A DNA stretch of 64,000 nt, taken from DASSBR01 sp035688265 (GTDB lineage: Bacteria > Pseudomonadota > Gammaproteobacteria > Natronospirales > DASSBR01). Positions within the stretch are counted from its first letter, which is position 1. Every line of letters starts with the position of its first letter. The stretch lies in NCBI GenBank assembly GCA_035688265.1, contig DASSNE010000003.1:1-64000 (forward strand). The letters run 5' to 3'. Both the position numbers and the translations under genes were made by a program. Positions 18,936-26,707 of this stretch are shown piece after piece. Under the pieces are notes generated by a model, which saw nothing but the letters and a program-made list of their open reading frames with translations, was not told where the DNA came from and made no database searches.

Positions 18936-20147
18936 GGCGCTGGCACGAGCCAGCGCGGGCAGGTCGCCTTCAATGCCGAGCGCCCGCCGGATAAACGCGT
19001 TCTTCACCGGCGGCAATTGGTTGACGAGACTCAACCCCCAGCCGCCCAGCGCGCGAATCGGCTCCGCCGCGCCAAACAACTTCTGAAATCCGTCCAGTGA
19101 CCATACCATCGCCGCGTTGTCGGCGCGGCGGGCCCGTTCGTAGCGGCGCAGGATCGATAGTGCACCAACGTCCCGGCCGTTGGCGGCTGCCGCTGTGAGC
19201 GTTCCTGCCAAAGCAGCGGCGTCGAGCAACCCCAGATTGACGCCCTGCCCCGCCAGCGGATGCACCGAATGCGCCGCATCGCCGACCAGCGCAAAACGCG
19301 GCCGCACGTAGCGCTCCGCGTGCATGCGCACGAGTGGAAAGCTCGCGCGGCGATCGTTGGCGGTCACCGCGCCGAGCGTGTAGTCGCTCGCCTTTGAAAC
19401 GGCATGGTTGAACCCGGCGTCGTCGAGCCCAAGCAATTCTTCGGCATCGCTGTTGTCGGTGGACCAGATCAGCGAGGAGCGACCGTCGGCCAGCGGCAGC
19501 AGCGCAAGCACGCCATTATCGAGAAAAGCCTGCCGCGCAATGTCGTCGTGATGTCGTTCCGTGGTCAGATGACTGACGACGGCGCGCTGGTTGTACGAAT
19601 GCGAGGGCGCTTCGATGCCCGCCCACTGCCGCAGGCGGGAGCCGACACCGTCGGCCGCGACCACCAGCCGCGCGCGCAGTTCGCCGCCGTCGTCGAACTT
19701 GACGCTCATGTAGTCGCGATTGGCCGCAAGGCCGGTACAGGCGCGGGGCCACAAGGTCGTGACGTTGCTGAACGCGGCGACCCGGTCCAGGAGCGCGGAC
19801 TGCAACAGGCAGTTTTCGATGATGTGGCCAAGGTCCGGTTCGCCGACGTCAGCGGCGTCGAATTCGATCCGACCGCCGCCGGCGGCATCCCAGACCTGCA
19901 TGCCGCGATAGGTGCAGATCCGGTTCGCGGCCGCGATAGCGTCCCAGGCGCCGAGCTTGCGCAGGATACGTTCCGAGGCGCGCGAAATGGCAAACACCCG
20001 CAGGTCCAGCGGAGCGCCGGCGTCAAAAGGTTCGGGTTCACGCGCTTCGACCAGCGCGATCTTCAGCATGCTGTCGGCAATCGCGGCAGCGAGCGTCGCA
20101 CCGACCGCGCCGGCGCCCACAATCACGACGTCGTAATCAGCGCTCAT
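18924..20147 (-). CDS. UbiH/UbiI/UbiM-type FAD-dependent ubiquinone hydroxylase
   Basis: The 407-residue flavoprotein monooxygenase has the dinucleotide motif VIVGAGAVGATLAAAI near residue 9, the DG motif VAADGVGSRLR near 160 and GDAAHSVHPLAGQGVNLGL near 285, the FAD-binding hallmark of this family. It should hydroxylate the benzoquinone ring in ubiquinone synthesis; in the E. coli order ubiI takes this position, but the exact ring position cannot be assigned by eye. The start overlaps the ubiH stop by 4 bases. The C-terminal GKW and stop come from the GCTTACC array. Confidence 0.88.
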   Translation of the reverse strand: MSADYDVVIVGAGAVGATLAAAIADSMLKIALVEAREPEPFDAGAPLDLRVFAISRASERILRKLGAWDAIAAANRICTYRGMQVWDAAGGGRIEFDAADVGEPDLGHIIENCLLQSALLDRVAAFSNVTTLWPRACTGLAANRDYMSVKFDDGGELRARLVVAADGVGSRLRQWAGIEAPSHSYNQRAVVSHLTTERHHDDIARQAFLDNGVLALLPLADGRSSLIWSTDNSDAEELLGLDDAGFNHAVSKASDYTLGAVTANDRRASFPLVRMHAERYVRPRFALVGDAAHSVHPLAGQGVNLGLLDAAALAGTLTAAAANGRDVGALSILRRYERARRADNAAMVWSLDGFQKLFGAAEPIRALGGWGLSLVNQLPPVKNAFIRRALGIEGDLPALARASAGKW

Positions 20148-21370
20148 GTGGCACGACCTGGCACCCGCGGCAGCCGCCCGGCAAGCCCCATCGTCTGGCG
20201 CGCAAACAAATGCTTCACGCCCGGCAGCATGTCGAAGCCCAGCAGGCTCGCGTTGCGCGCCTTGGCGAGCGGCACGAAGCGTGGCGCGAACGTGCGCATC
20301 AGGCCATCGGTAATGCCGACCGTCAACCACTGATCGCGGCGGCGCCGCGCGGCATAGCGTTCCAGCGCCGCAATCGCGCCCGGATCCTCCCCGCGCGCAA
20401 GCGTGTCGCCGACGACTTCCGCGAGCGTCGCGACATCGCGCAACGACAGGTTGAAGCTCTGTCCGGCCACCGGATGCAGTGAGTGCGCCGCGTTGCCGAT
20501 GACGGCAAAACGCGGCCCGACCTGGCGCTCGGCGCGCAGCAATTTCAATGGATAGGCGAAGCGCTTGCCGGCGCGCACGAAGCGGCCCAGCCGGTAACCG
20601 AACAGCGCCTGCAGGCTGTGCAGAAACGTCTCGTCGTCGAGGGCCAGCGCGGCATCGGCGGCATCGGCCGCAACCGTCCAGACCGCGCCGACGCGCCCTT
20701 CGCTCATCGGCAGCATTGCGACCGGACCCTGTGAGGTAAAACGCTCGTACGCCCAGTAGCCGTGATGCTCGCTCGGCGTGACATTGGCGATGATGGCGCT
20801 CTGGTGATAGTCGCGTACGGTCGCGTGCACGCCCAGCCGTTCGCGCAGCGGCGAGCGCGCGCCGTCGGCGACGACCAGCAGCTTCGCGCGTGTCTCGACC
20901 TGCCGATCGTCGGCCGTCAGCCGCACCTGCGCCCATGCGTTTTCCATCGTGACGCTGTCGACGCTCGCCGGGCACAGCATCGATACGCCGCTGCGCTCAC
21001 CCAGCGCTTCGTGCAGCGCCGCGCCGTAAACGCGGTTGGGCATGATGTAACCCAGCGCTTCGACGCCTTCATCGGCGGCGTGCAGACGGCTGAAGCCGCA
21101 GCGTCCGCGTTCGGATACATGAATGTGCTCGATCGGCGTCGCATGTTCGGCCAGCGCCGGCCACAACGCCATCTGTTCCAGAATCGCGCGGCTGCCGGCG
21201 GAGAACGCGGTCACGCGTTCGTCGTAGCTCGGTTGCGCATTGGAGCGCACCGGCATCGGTTCGACCACGGCAACGTCGAGGTCGAGCCCGGCGAGCGCCA
21301 GCGCCATGCTCGCGCCGACCATGCCGCCGCCGGCGATCAGGATGTCGTATTCGCTTTTTATTTCGTCCAT
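20144..21370 (-). CDS. ubiH: UbiH-like FAD-dependent hydroxylase
   Basis: The 408-residue protein has IAGGGMVGASMALALAG (FAD-binding), the DG motif VVADGARSPLRERLG and GNAAHSLHPVAGQSFNLSLRD. This matches 2-octaprenyl-6-methoxyphenol hydroxylase (UbiH). It lies between pepP and a second hydroxylase, exactly as in the pepP-ubiH-ubiI operon of other gammaproteobacteria. The two hydroxylases are paralogues of about the same length and act on different ring carbons of the ubiquinone precursor. Confidence 0.92.
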   Translation of the reverse strand: MDEIKSEYDILIAGGGMVGASMALALAGLDLDVAVVEPMPVRSNAQPSYDERVTAFSAGSRAILEQMALWPALAEHATPIEHIHVSERGRCGFSRLHAADEGVEALGYIMPNRVYGAALHEALGERSGVSMLCPASVDSVTMENAWAQVRLTADDRQVETRAKLLVVADGARSPLRERLGVHATVRDYHQSAIIANVTPSEHHGYWAYERFTSQGPVAMLPMSEGRVGAVWTVAADAADAALALDDETFLHSLQALFGYRLGRFVRAGKRFAYPLKLLRAERQVGPRFAVIGNAAHSLHPVAGQSFNLSLRDVATLAEVVGDTLARGEDPGAIAALERYAARRRRDQWLTVGITDGLMRTFAPRFVPLAKARNASLLGFDMLPGVKHLFARQTMGLAGRLPRVPGRAT

Positions 21371-21380
21371 AAATAAAAGT

Positions 21381-21450
21381 GCTGAGGACTCAGGAACAAG
21401 TGAAGAAAGACATGTTTACACTCAGTCCCAAGTCCTTAGTCCTTAGTCCG
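21381..21450. repeat. AGTCCTT heptamer element between ubiH and pepP
   Basis: The right arm is AAGTCCTTAGTCCTTAGTCC (21430-21449), preceded by CTCAGTCCC. The left arm is GCTGAGGACTCAGG (21381-21394). AGTGAAGAAAG (21399-21409) lies between them. The architecture and the central AGTGAAGA match the element at 1553-1637. It abuts the pepP stop codon. Confidence 0.85.
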
Positions 21451-21451
21451 C

Positions 21452-22774
21452 CTACGCCGCTTCAGCGCGTCGCATAAACTTCTCGATCGCATCCGGCTCC
21501 TTCAGCAGCTTGCCGGTCAGCACGTCCGGTTCGTCGCGCGTCACCAGCACGTCGTCCTCGATGCGCACGCCGATATTCCACCATTTCTTCGCGACACCCT
21601 TGCTGCCGGCCGGGATATAAAGGCCCGGCTCGACGGTGAGCACCATGCCCGGCTCCAGTTCGCGCCACTGATCGTCGAGACGATAGTCGCCGACGTCGTG
21701 CACGTCGAGACCCAGCCAGTGGCCGGTGCGATGCATGTAAAAGCGCCGATACGCCTCATCCTTGATCAGCTTCGACACCGGCCCCTTCAGCAGGCCGAGC
21801 TTGACGAGCCCGGCCGTCAGCGCCTTGACCGCGGCCTCGTGCGGCTGGTTCCAGTGGTTGCCGGGCCGGGCCGCGTCGATACCGGCGTACTGCGCGCGCA
21901 ACACCACCTCGTAAATCGCACGTTGCGCGTCGGTGAAGCGGCCGTTGACCGGGAACGTGCGGGTGATGTCGGACGCGTAGCCGTGGACTTCGCAGCCGGC
22001 GTCGATCAGCACCAGCTCGCCGTCGTTCAGCACCGCATCGTTGTCGGTGTAATGCAGGATGCAGCCGTTGCCGCCGCCGCCGACGATCGAGTTGTAGGCG
22101 ACGCGCGCGCCGTGACGGTGAAACTCGTGCAGCAGTTCGGCTTCGAGCTCGTATTCGTGCATGCCGGGCCGGCAGGCGCGCATCGCGCGCTCGTGCGCAC
22201 CGACCGAAATTGTCGCAGCGCGGCGCATTTCGGCGATTTCGGAACGCGTCTTGTACAGCCGCATGTCGTGCAGGAACGGCTCGAGCGATACGAACTCGTG
22301 TGGCGCACTCGCACCTTGCCCGCGGCCGGTACGCAACTGGTTCACCCAGCCGATCACGCGCTGATCGAACTGCGGGTGCGTACCCATCGTGTAAAACACG
22401 CGTTCGGCGTCTTCCATCAGCCCGGGCAGGATGTCGTCGATGTCGGCAATCGGAAAGGCGTCGCCGGCGCCGTAGTCGCGGATCGCGCCTTCCTGGCCGG
22501 CGCGGCGACCGTGCCAGGTTTCCTTCATCGGGTCGCGCTCGCGACAGAACAGCACGTAGTCGGCCGGCGCGCGCCCCGGAATCAGCACCGCGACAGCGTC
22601 CGGTTCCGGAAAGCCGGTCAGATACTGAAAGTCGCTGTCCTGGCGGAACGGGTAGTCGACGTCGCGATTGCGGATCGTCTCGACCGCCGACGGCACGATC
22701 GCAATTGTGTCGCGGCCCATCATGCGCATGAGCTGCTTGCGGCGCTTGGCGAATTCCTGTGGTTTCATCTTCAT
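21452..22774 (-). CDS. pepP: Xaa-Pro aminopeptidase P
   Basis: The 440-residue creatinase-fold enzyme removes N-terminal residues preceding proline. An N-terminal domain (about 1-170) is followed by the metallopeptidase domain with all dinuclear metal ligands visible: two aspartates in IDAGCEVHGYASDITRTFP, the histidine in HRTGHWLGLDVHDVG, and glutamates in TVEPGLYIP and VRIEDDVLV. The length matches E. coli PepP. It lies 6 bases after ygfB and before ubiH, a conserved gammaproteobacterial operon. Confidence 0.97.
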   Translation of the reverse strand: MKMKPQEFAKRRKQLMRMMGRDTIAIVPSAVETIRNRDVDYPFRQDSDFQYLTGFPEPDAVAVLIPGRAPADYVLFCRERDPMKETWHGRRAGQEGAIRDYGAGDAFPIADIDDILPGLMEDAERVFYTMGTHPQFDQRVIGWVNQLRTGRGQGASAPHEFVSLEPFLHDMRLYKTRSEIAEMRRAATISVGAHERAMRACRPGMHEYELEAELLHEFHRHGARVAYNSIVGGGGNGCILHYTDNDAVLNDGELVLIDAGCEVHGYASDITRTFPVNGRFTDAQRAIYEVVLRAQYAGIDAARPGNHWNQPHEAAVKALTAGLVKLGLLKGPVSKLIKDEAYRRFYMHRTGHWLGLDVHDVGDYRLDDQWRELEPGMVLTVEPGLYIPAGSKGVAKKWWNIGVRIEDDVLVTRDEPDVLTGKLLKEPDAIEKFMRRAEAA

Positions 22775-22780
22775 GGTTGT

Positions 22781-23353
22781 CTAGTGGAGAACGGGACGGG
22801 TCCGGCTTGCCGGATGCACGGTTTCGAAAACCAGTTGCGTGCCGACGCGGACGTACTCGACGATCTCCGCGTAGGCGGTTTCGTCGGCTTCGTTGCCGGC
22901 CTCGGCGGCCAATTCCTGGCGCGCGATTTCGCTGAAGTCGCCCAGCACCTCGCGCACTTCGTCGGGCAGCGGCGGCGACTCGCCCGGCGCAAAGCCGATG
23001 CCGAAGCCGTACAGGAAGCCGCGGCACCATAATCTTAATGCCGCGGCGCGGACTGCGATTGTCTCGCTGTCGTCCGGCAGCAGCGGCGCGAACTGCATGT
23101 CACCGCTGTCGAGTGTCGTCGCAATGGCCTCGCCCAGCGCCGTCAACAGCCCGTCCTGTTCAACGGCGGCGACCGTTTCCCGGTCCGGCAGTGCATCGCG
23201 CCAATCAGGGCGCTGCGCGGGATCGGCGCCGCACACCACGCCGGTTAATGCGCCGTGACATTCGGCGGCATCGGCCGGGTCGAGCACGGCGTTCAACTGC
23301 GGGCGGAGATCGGCGACGGTCGTCATGGCGGCGGGATGCTTCGAAAACGCCAT
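22781..23353 (-). CDS. ygfB: UPF0149 (YgfB/YecA-like) protein
   Basis: The 190-residue acidic protein matches UPF0149: ECHGALTGVVCG near the N-terminus, LRLWCRGFLYGFGIG in the middle and a C-terminal E-Y-V-R-V-G-T-Q segment. Its role is regulatory or unknown. It heads the ygfB-pepP-ubiH operon and is divergent from the zapA operon, the same arrangement as in Pseudomonas and E. coli. Confidence 0.92.
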   Translation of the reverse strand: MAFSKHPAAMTTVADLRPQLNAVLDPADAAECHGALTGVVCGADPAQRPDWRDALPDRETVAAVEQDGLLTALGEAIATTLDSGDMQFAPLLPDDSETIAVRAAALRLWCRGFLYGFGIGFAPGESPPLPDEVREVLGDFSEIARQELAAEAGNEADETAYAEIVEYVRVGTQLVFETVHPASRTRPVLH

Positions 23354-23386
23354 ACTATCACCGTTTACAGAGGCACTCTAACCACG

Positions 23387-23415
23387 TTGACCCGCATCAA
23401 TGTCGGCTCTATAGT
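23387..23415 (+). promoter_or_regulatory. Promoter for the small coiled-coil gene and zapA
   Basis: TTGACC (23387-23392), a 17-base spacer and TATAGT (23410-23415) form a near-consensus sigma70 promoter reading towards zapA, in the intergenic space divergent from ygfB. Confidence 0.65.
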
Positions 23416-23441
23416 TGGCGCATCAACAGGGTCGGCCGGCA

Positions 23442-23669
23442 ATGAACAGCGCGAACCAGATTATCGAAAGCGAACTAAGTCGTCTGGAAGCCCGTCTCGA
23501 CGAGCTGACGGAAGTCTGCAATCGCCTGCGCCTGCAAAACCGCTCGCTGATGGAGCGGCTGGAAGCGCTGGCGACCGAGCGCGCCGCACTGCTGGACAAG
23601 AACGAACAGGCGCGCGGGCGCGTCGAGGCGATGATCGGCCGGCTGAGAACGCTGGAACAGAACGTCTGA
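23442..23669 (+). CDS. TIGR02449/ZapB-like small coiled-coil protein
   Basis: The 75-residue protein is almost entirely coiled coil (SRLEARLDELTEVCNRLRLQ, then ENLERL-like heptads to residue 70). It matches the small conserved protein that usually precedes zapA in gammaproteobacteria. The ATG at 23442 gives the family length; a TTG at 23415 would add nine residues but overlaps the -10 box. zapA starts one base after its stop. By position and structure it may act with ZapA at the division ring; this is inference. Confidence 0.82.
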   Translation: MNSANQIIESELSRLEARLDELTEVCNRLRLQNRSLMERLEALATERAALLDKNEQARGRVEAMIGRLRTLEQNV

Positions 23670-23670
23670 C

Positions 23671-23982
23671 ATGACTGCCGACACGACACGCGTCACTGTT
23701 CGGATTCTGGACCGCGAGTACCAGATCGGCTGCCCGCCGGACGAAAAACCGGCGCTGCTCGAAGCGGCGTCTTTGCTGAATCGCAAAATGCAGGAAATCC
23801 GCAAGTCGGGCTCGGTGATCGGCCTGGACCGCATCGCGGTGATGGCGGCGCTCAACCTGGCACACGAATTTCTGCAAAGCGACGCCAGCAGCAAATCGAT
23901 TGCCGACGATGTCACCAGGCGCCTGCAGCGGATGCACGACAAGGTCGAACTGACGCTGGTCGAAGATCGGAGCGCCTCATGA
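23671..23982 (+). CDS. zapA: Cell division protein ZapA
   Basis: The 103-residue protein binds and bundles FtsZ protofilaments at midcell. An N-terminal beta-strand region (TRVTVRILDREYQIGCPPDE) and a helical region (LLNRKMQEIR, AVMAALNLAHEFLQ, then a coiled-coil tail) follow the ZapA pattern. The start is one base after the upstream coiled-coil gene stop. The 6S RNA gene follows, the standard order zapA-ssrS-fau. Confidence 0.95.
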   Translation: MTADTTRVTVRILDREYQIGCPPDEKPALLEAASLLNRKMQEIRKSGSVIGLDRIAVMAALNLAHEFLQSDASSKSIADDVTRRLQRMHDKVELTLVEDRSAS

Positions 23983-24038
23983 AAAATGGGCGCCGGCTCA
24001 CGTTCGCGCCGGCGGGTCGACGGTATAAAATGGTTGCG

Positions 24039-24222
24039 ACATCTCCTGCGGTGTTCGACGTGAGCTGGGTATCTCTTTGAGCCTAACTTCTACCCTGGGG
24101 TGTGCAAAGCGGTTGCCGTGAGCATGTTCGCCTTGAGCGAAAAGCCTGAAGCGCCGCCAACGCACCCCACCTGAGCCACTGGTTCAAGGGAAAAGTTCGC
24201 GACGGCATCGGCGGGAGGTGTC
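24039..24222 (+). ncRNA. ssrS: 6S RNA
   Basis: The 184-base segment shows 6S RNA hallmarks. The 5' and 3' ends pair (ACATCTCCTGC with GCGGGAGGTGT), and the long central bulge is flanked by GCGGTTGCCGTGAGCATGTTC and TTGAGCGAAAAGCCT on one side and CACCTGAGCC/GGTTCAAGGG on the other. These segments match the E. coli molecule in order. A TATAAA -10 box lies at 24024-24029. 6S RNA mimics an open promoter and sequesters sigma70 RNA polymerase in stationary phase. zapA is upstream and fau starts immediately after, as in E. coli and Pseudomonas. Confidence 0.93.
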
Positions 24223-24230
24223 CCCTTCTC

Positions 24231-24848
24231 TTGATTTCCCAAACCCCTACAGATATCGACGCGCTGCGCCGGCAGACCTGCTGTCGACGGCAGGCGCTCG
24301 CACCCGGTGAACAGGCGGCTGCGTCGGCTGCCATCGTTCAGCGCATCCGCCAACTGGCACTGTTTGAACAGGCACGGCACGTCGCCGTCTACAGCGCAAT
24401 CCGCGGTGAAGTCGATCTCCAATCGCTGTGGCACGAGGCGCCGGCCGCGAAGCACTGGTATCTGCCTGCGATCGTTCCCGGACCGGAACGGGCGATGCGA
24501 TTTGTGCGTCACGAGGCCGCCGCCGTGCTGCGCAAAAGCGCTTTCGGCATTCCCGAACCGGATGCGGCGAAGGGTATCGTGCGCGAGCCGCGCGGACTCG
24601 ACCTGGTGCTTGCGCCGCTGGTCGCATTCGATGCCGACGGTCATCGCATCGGCATGGGTGCCGGCTACTACGACCGCGCGTTTGCATTTCTGCGCAACGC
24701 ACCGCCTCCGGAACGACCGCGGCTGATCGGCGTCGGCTACGAATTTCAGCGTATCGAGCACATCGATGCGCAACCGTGGGACGTGCCATTGTGGGGCGTG
24801 GTCACGGAACGAACGCTGTACGGCAGACTAATAAAAGGAGATGAATAG
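24231..24848 (+). CDS. fau: 5-formyltetrahydrofolate cyclo-ligase
   Basis: The 205-residue enzyme converts 5-formyl-THF to 5,10-methenyl-THF with ATP. Conserved motifs are the YSAIRGEVDL stretch, the FGIPEP motif, DLVLAPLVAFDADGHRIGMGAGYYDRAF and the C-terminal WDVPLWGVVTE. The TTG start at 24231 lies about nine bases after the 6S RNA 3' end, so it is probably co-transcribed with and processed from 6S RNA. No Shine-Dalgarno is obvious. Confidence 0.93.
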   Translation: MISQTPTDIDALRRQTCCRRQALAPGEQAAASAAIVQRIRQLALFEQARHVAVYSAIRGEVDLQSLWHEAPAAKHWYLPAIVPGPERAMRFVRHEAAAVLRKSAFGIPEPDAAKGIVREPRGLDLVLAPLVAFDADGHRIGMGAGYYDRAFAFLRNAPPPERPRLIGVGYEFQRIEHIDAQPWDVPLWGVVTERTLYGRLIKGDE

Positions 24849-25319
24849 GTGCGTTACTGGCTGATGAAAACGGAGCCGAACGAGTTCTCGATCGACGACC
24901 TGGCGAACCGGCCGAACCAGGTCGAGCCGTGGGATGGCGTCCGCAACTACCAGGCACGGAACATGATGCGCGACGAAATGAAGCGCGGCGACCGGGTTTT
25001 TTTCTACCACTCCAACTCGCAGCCACCGGGTATCGTCGGCATCGCCGAGGTCTATCGCGAAGGCTATCCCGACACCACCGCGTTCGATCCTGAAGACCCG
25101 CACTATGACCCGAAAAGCGATCCGGATGCCCCACGCTGGTTTCGCGTCGACGTGCGTTTCGTAAGTAAATTCCAGCATAAAGTCACTCTCGACATGCTGC
25201 GTGCACAACCCGATCTGGCGAACATGGCGGTGCTGCGACGCGGCAACCGGTTATCGATCACGCCGGTCAGCGAACACGAATGGCGCTGTGTGTTGAAACT
25301 CGCCGACGAACGGCCTTGA
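24849..25319 (+). CDS. EVE domain-containing protein
   Basis: The 156-residue protein matches the EVE (PUA-like) fold: MRYWLMKTEPNEFSIDDL start, WDGVRNYQARNMMRDEMKRGDRVFFYHSN and GIVGIAEV. EVE domains are related to YTH and ASCH domains and are thought to bind modified bases in nucleic acids. The exact role is unknown. The GTG start is directly after the fau stop and follows an AAAGGAG ribosome binding site inside fau, so the two are likely cotranscribed. Confidence 0.93.
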   Translation: MRYWLMKTEPNEFSIDDLANRPNQVEPWDGVRNYQARNMMRDEMKRGDRVFFYHSNSQPPGIVGIAEVYREGYPDTTAFDPEDPHYDPKSDPDAPRWFRVDVRFVSKFQHKVTLDMLRAQPDLANMAVLRRGNRLSITPVSEHEWRCVLKLADERP

Positions 25320-25423
25320 CAAAAACATTGACGTATGTGGAATTTCGCCGCATAGTTGCGCTGGCAATTTGACTTTTCTCGTATATACTCAAGTGCGAGC
25401 ATTCCAGTACCGGGAGATACTCA

Positions 25424-25987
25424 ATGGCTACACGTAAGGCTTCGGCGAAGAAAAAAGTTTCGGCAAGCAAGAAAAAGAAGACGACCGCGAGGAAGGCAAC
25501 GGCACGCAAAAAGGCCACGACTAAAAAGGTAATGGCCAAAAAGCGGGCGACCACCAAAAAGAAAACGGCCGCTCGCAAAAAGACGGCGACAAGGAAGAAG
25601 ACGGCTGCCAAAAAGCGGCCGGCACGCAAGAAGGCGGCTACCAGGAAAAAGACTGTAAGCAGGAAGAAGACGACGGCGAAGAAGAAAACCGCCACACGGA
25701 AGAAGGCGGGCGCCAAGAAGAAAACGACCGGCCGCAAGAAGACTGCGGCAAAGAAGAAAGCAACTGCGAAGAAGCGGCCGGCGCGGAAGAAGACCGCCGC
25801 GCGCAAAAAGACCGCTTCGAAGAAGCGTGCGACTACCAAGAAGAAGGCAGCGCCGAGGAAGAAAACTGCCGCGCGCAAGAAGTCGGCTACCCGCAAGAAG
25901 ACGGCTACCCGAAAGAAAACGGCAGGCAAAAAGGCCGGCCGCAAGGGCAAGGCTTCAACCTTCGTCCTGCAGGGTCTGCCGAGCTGA
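25424..25987 (+). CDS. Histone H1-like lysine/alanine-rich nucleoid protein
   Basis: The 187-residue protein is almost wholly composed of short K/A/T/R repeats such as ARKKTA, TRKKTA and AAKKRP, with no acidic residues except near none of its core, and a short non-repetitive C-terminus (ASTFVLQGLPS). Such proteins (H1/HctB/AlgP-like) bind DNA non-specifically through lysines. A TATACT -10 box (25384-25389) and GGGAG ribosome binding site precede the ATG. It ends just before a strong terminator, so it is monocistronic. The low-complexity repeats make the length prone to slippage. The same composition reappears as the tail of the adenylate kinase at 45.6 kb. Confidence 0.88.
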   Translation: MATRKASAKKKVSASKKKKTTARKATARKKATTKKVMAKKRATTKKKTAARKKTATRKKTAAKKRPARKKAATRKKTVSRKKTTAKKKTATRKKAGAKKKTTGRKKTAAKKKATAKKRPARKKTAARKKTASKKRATTKKKAAPRKKTAARKKSATRKKTATRKKTAGKKAGRKGKASTFVLQGLPS

Positions 25988-26011
25988 CGCACGGCAAAAG
26001 CTACGGTTTTG

Positions 26012-26035
26012 GGGCCCGCTTCGGCGGGCCCTTTT
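26012..26035 (+). terminator. Rho-independent terminator after the H1-like gene
   Basis: The 8-bp GC stem GGGCCCGC/GCGGGCCC with a TTCG tetraloop is followed by TTTTGTTT. It separates the H1-like gene from rpiA. Confidence 0.9.
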
Positions 26036-26050
26036 GTTTAGAGAGAGGCC

Positions 26051-26707
26051 ATGGACAAAGACGCCAAAAAACGTGCGGCCGCCAAAGCGGCCATGGAATA
26101 TATCGAAGATGTCGCGATCGTCGGCGTCGGCACCGGCTCGACGGTCGACTACTTTATAGAGGAACTGGCCGCCGTCAGGGCACAAATTGACGGCGCGGTT
26201 TCGAGCTCCGAAGCGACTACGGCAAAATTGCGCGCCGCCGGTATTCCCGTCATCGAATTGAACCGCAGCGGCGACATTCCGGTGTACGTGGACGGCTGCG
26301 ACGAGTCCAACAAATACCTGCAACTGGTCAAGGGCGGCGGCGGTGCGCTGACGCGCGAGAAGATCGTCGCCTCCGCCAGCGAGCGATTCGTCTGCATCGC
26401 CGACGACACCAAACTGGTCGGCGTACTCGGCAGCTTTGGTGTGCCGGTTGAAGTCATCCCGATGGCGCGCAGCTACGTCGCGCGCAAGCTCGTCAAACTG
26501 GGAGGGCGGCCGGTCTGGCGCGAAGGCGTCGTCACCGACAACGGCAACGAGATCATCGATCTGCACGGCTTGAGCATTACCGAACCAGTCAAGCTGGAAC
26601 GCGAAATCGAAGCCATTGCCGGCGTGGTGTGCGCCGGCATATTCGCTGCCCGCCCGGCGGATGTGCTGCTGCTCGCCGGCGATGACGGGGTGCGGACGCT
26701 AACCTAG
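26051..26707 (+). CDS. rpiA: Ribose-5-phosphate isomerase A
   Basis: The 218-residue enzyme interconverts ribose-5-phosphate and ribulose-5-phosphate in the pentose phosphate pathway. Motifs: VGVGTGSTVDYFIEEL (phosphate binding), SSEATTAKLRAAGI, DGCDESN with the catalytic acidic residues, and KGGGGALTREKIVA. A GAGAGAGG ribosome binding site precedes the ATG. Its 3' end overlaps the convergent FemAB gene by 9 bases. Confidence 0.97.
   Translation: MDKDAKKRAAAKAAMEYIEDVAIVGVGTGSTVDYFIEELAAVRAQIDGAVSSSEATTAKLRAAGIPVIELNRSGDIPVYVDGCDESNKYLQLVKGGGGALTREKIVASASERFVCIADDTKLVGVLGSFGVPVEVIPMARSYVARKLVKLGGRPVWREGVVTDNGNEIIDLHGLSITEPVKLEREIEAIAGVVCAGIFAARPADVLLLAGDDGVRTLT

Noticed and set aside
25371..25389. 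TTGACT near TATACT as a classic promoter for the H1-like gene
   Set aside because: The two hexamers are only about nine bases apart, too close for sigma70; only the -10 box is kept as evidence.
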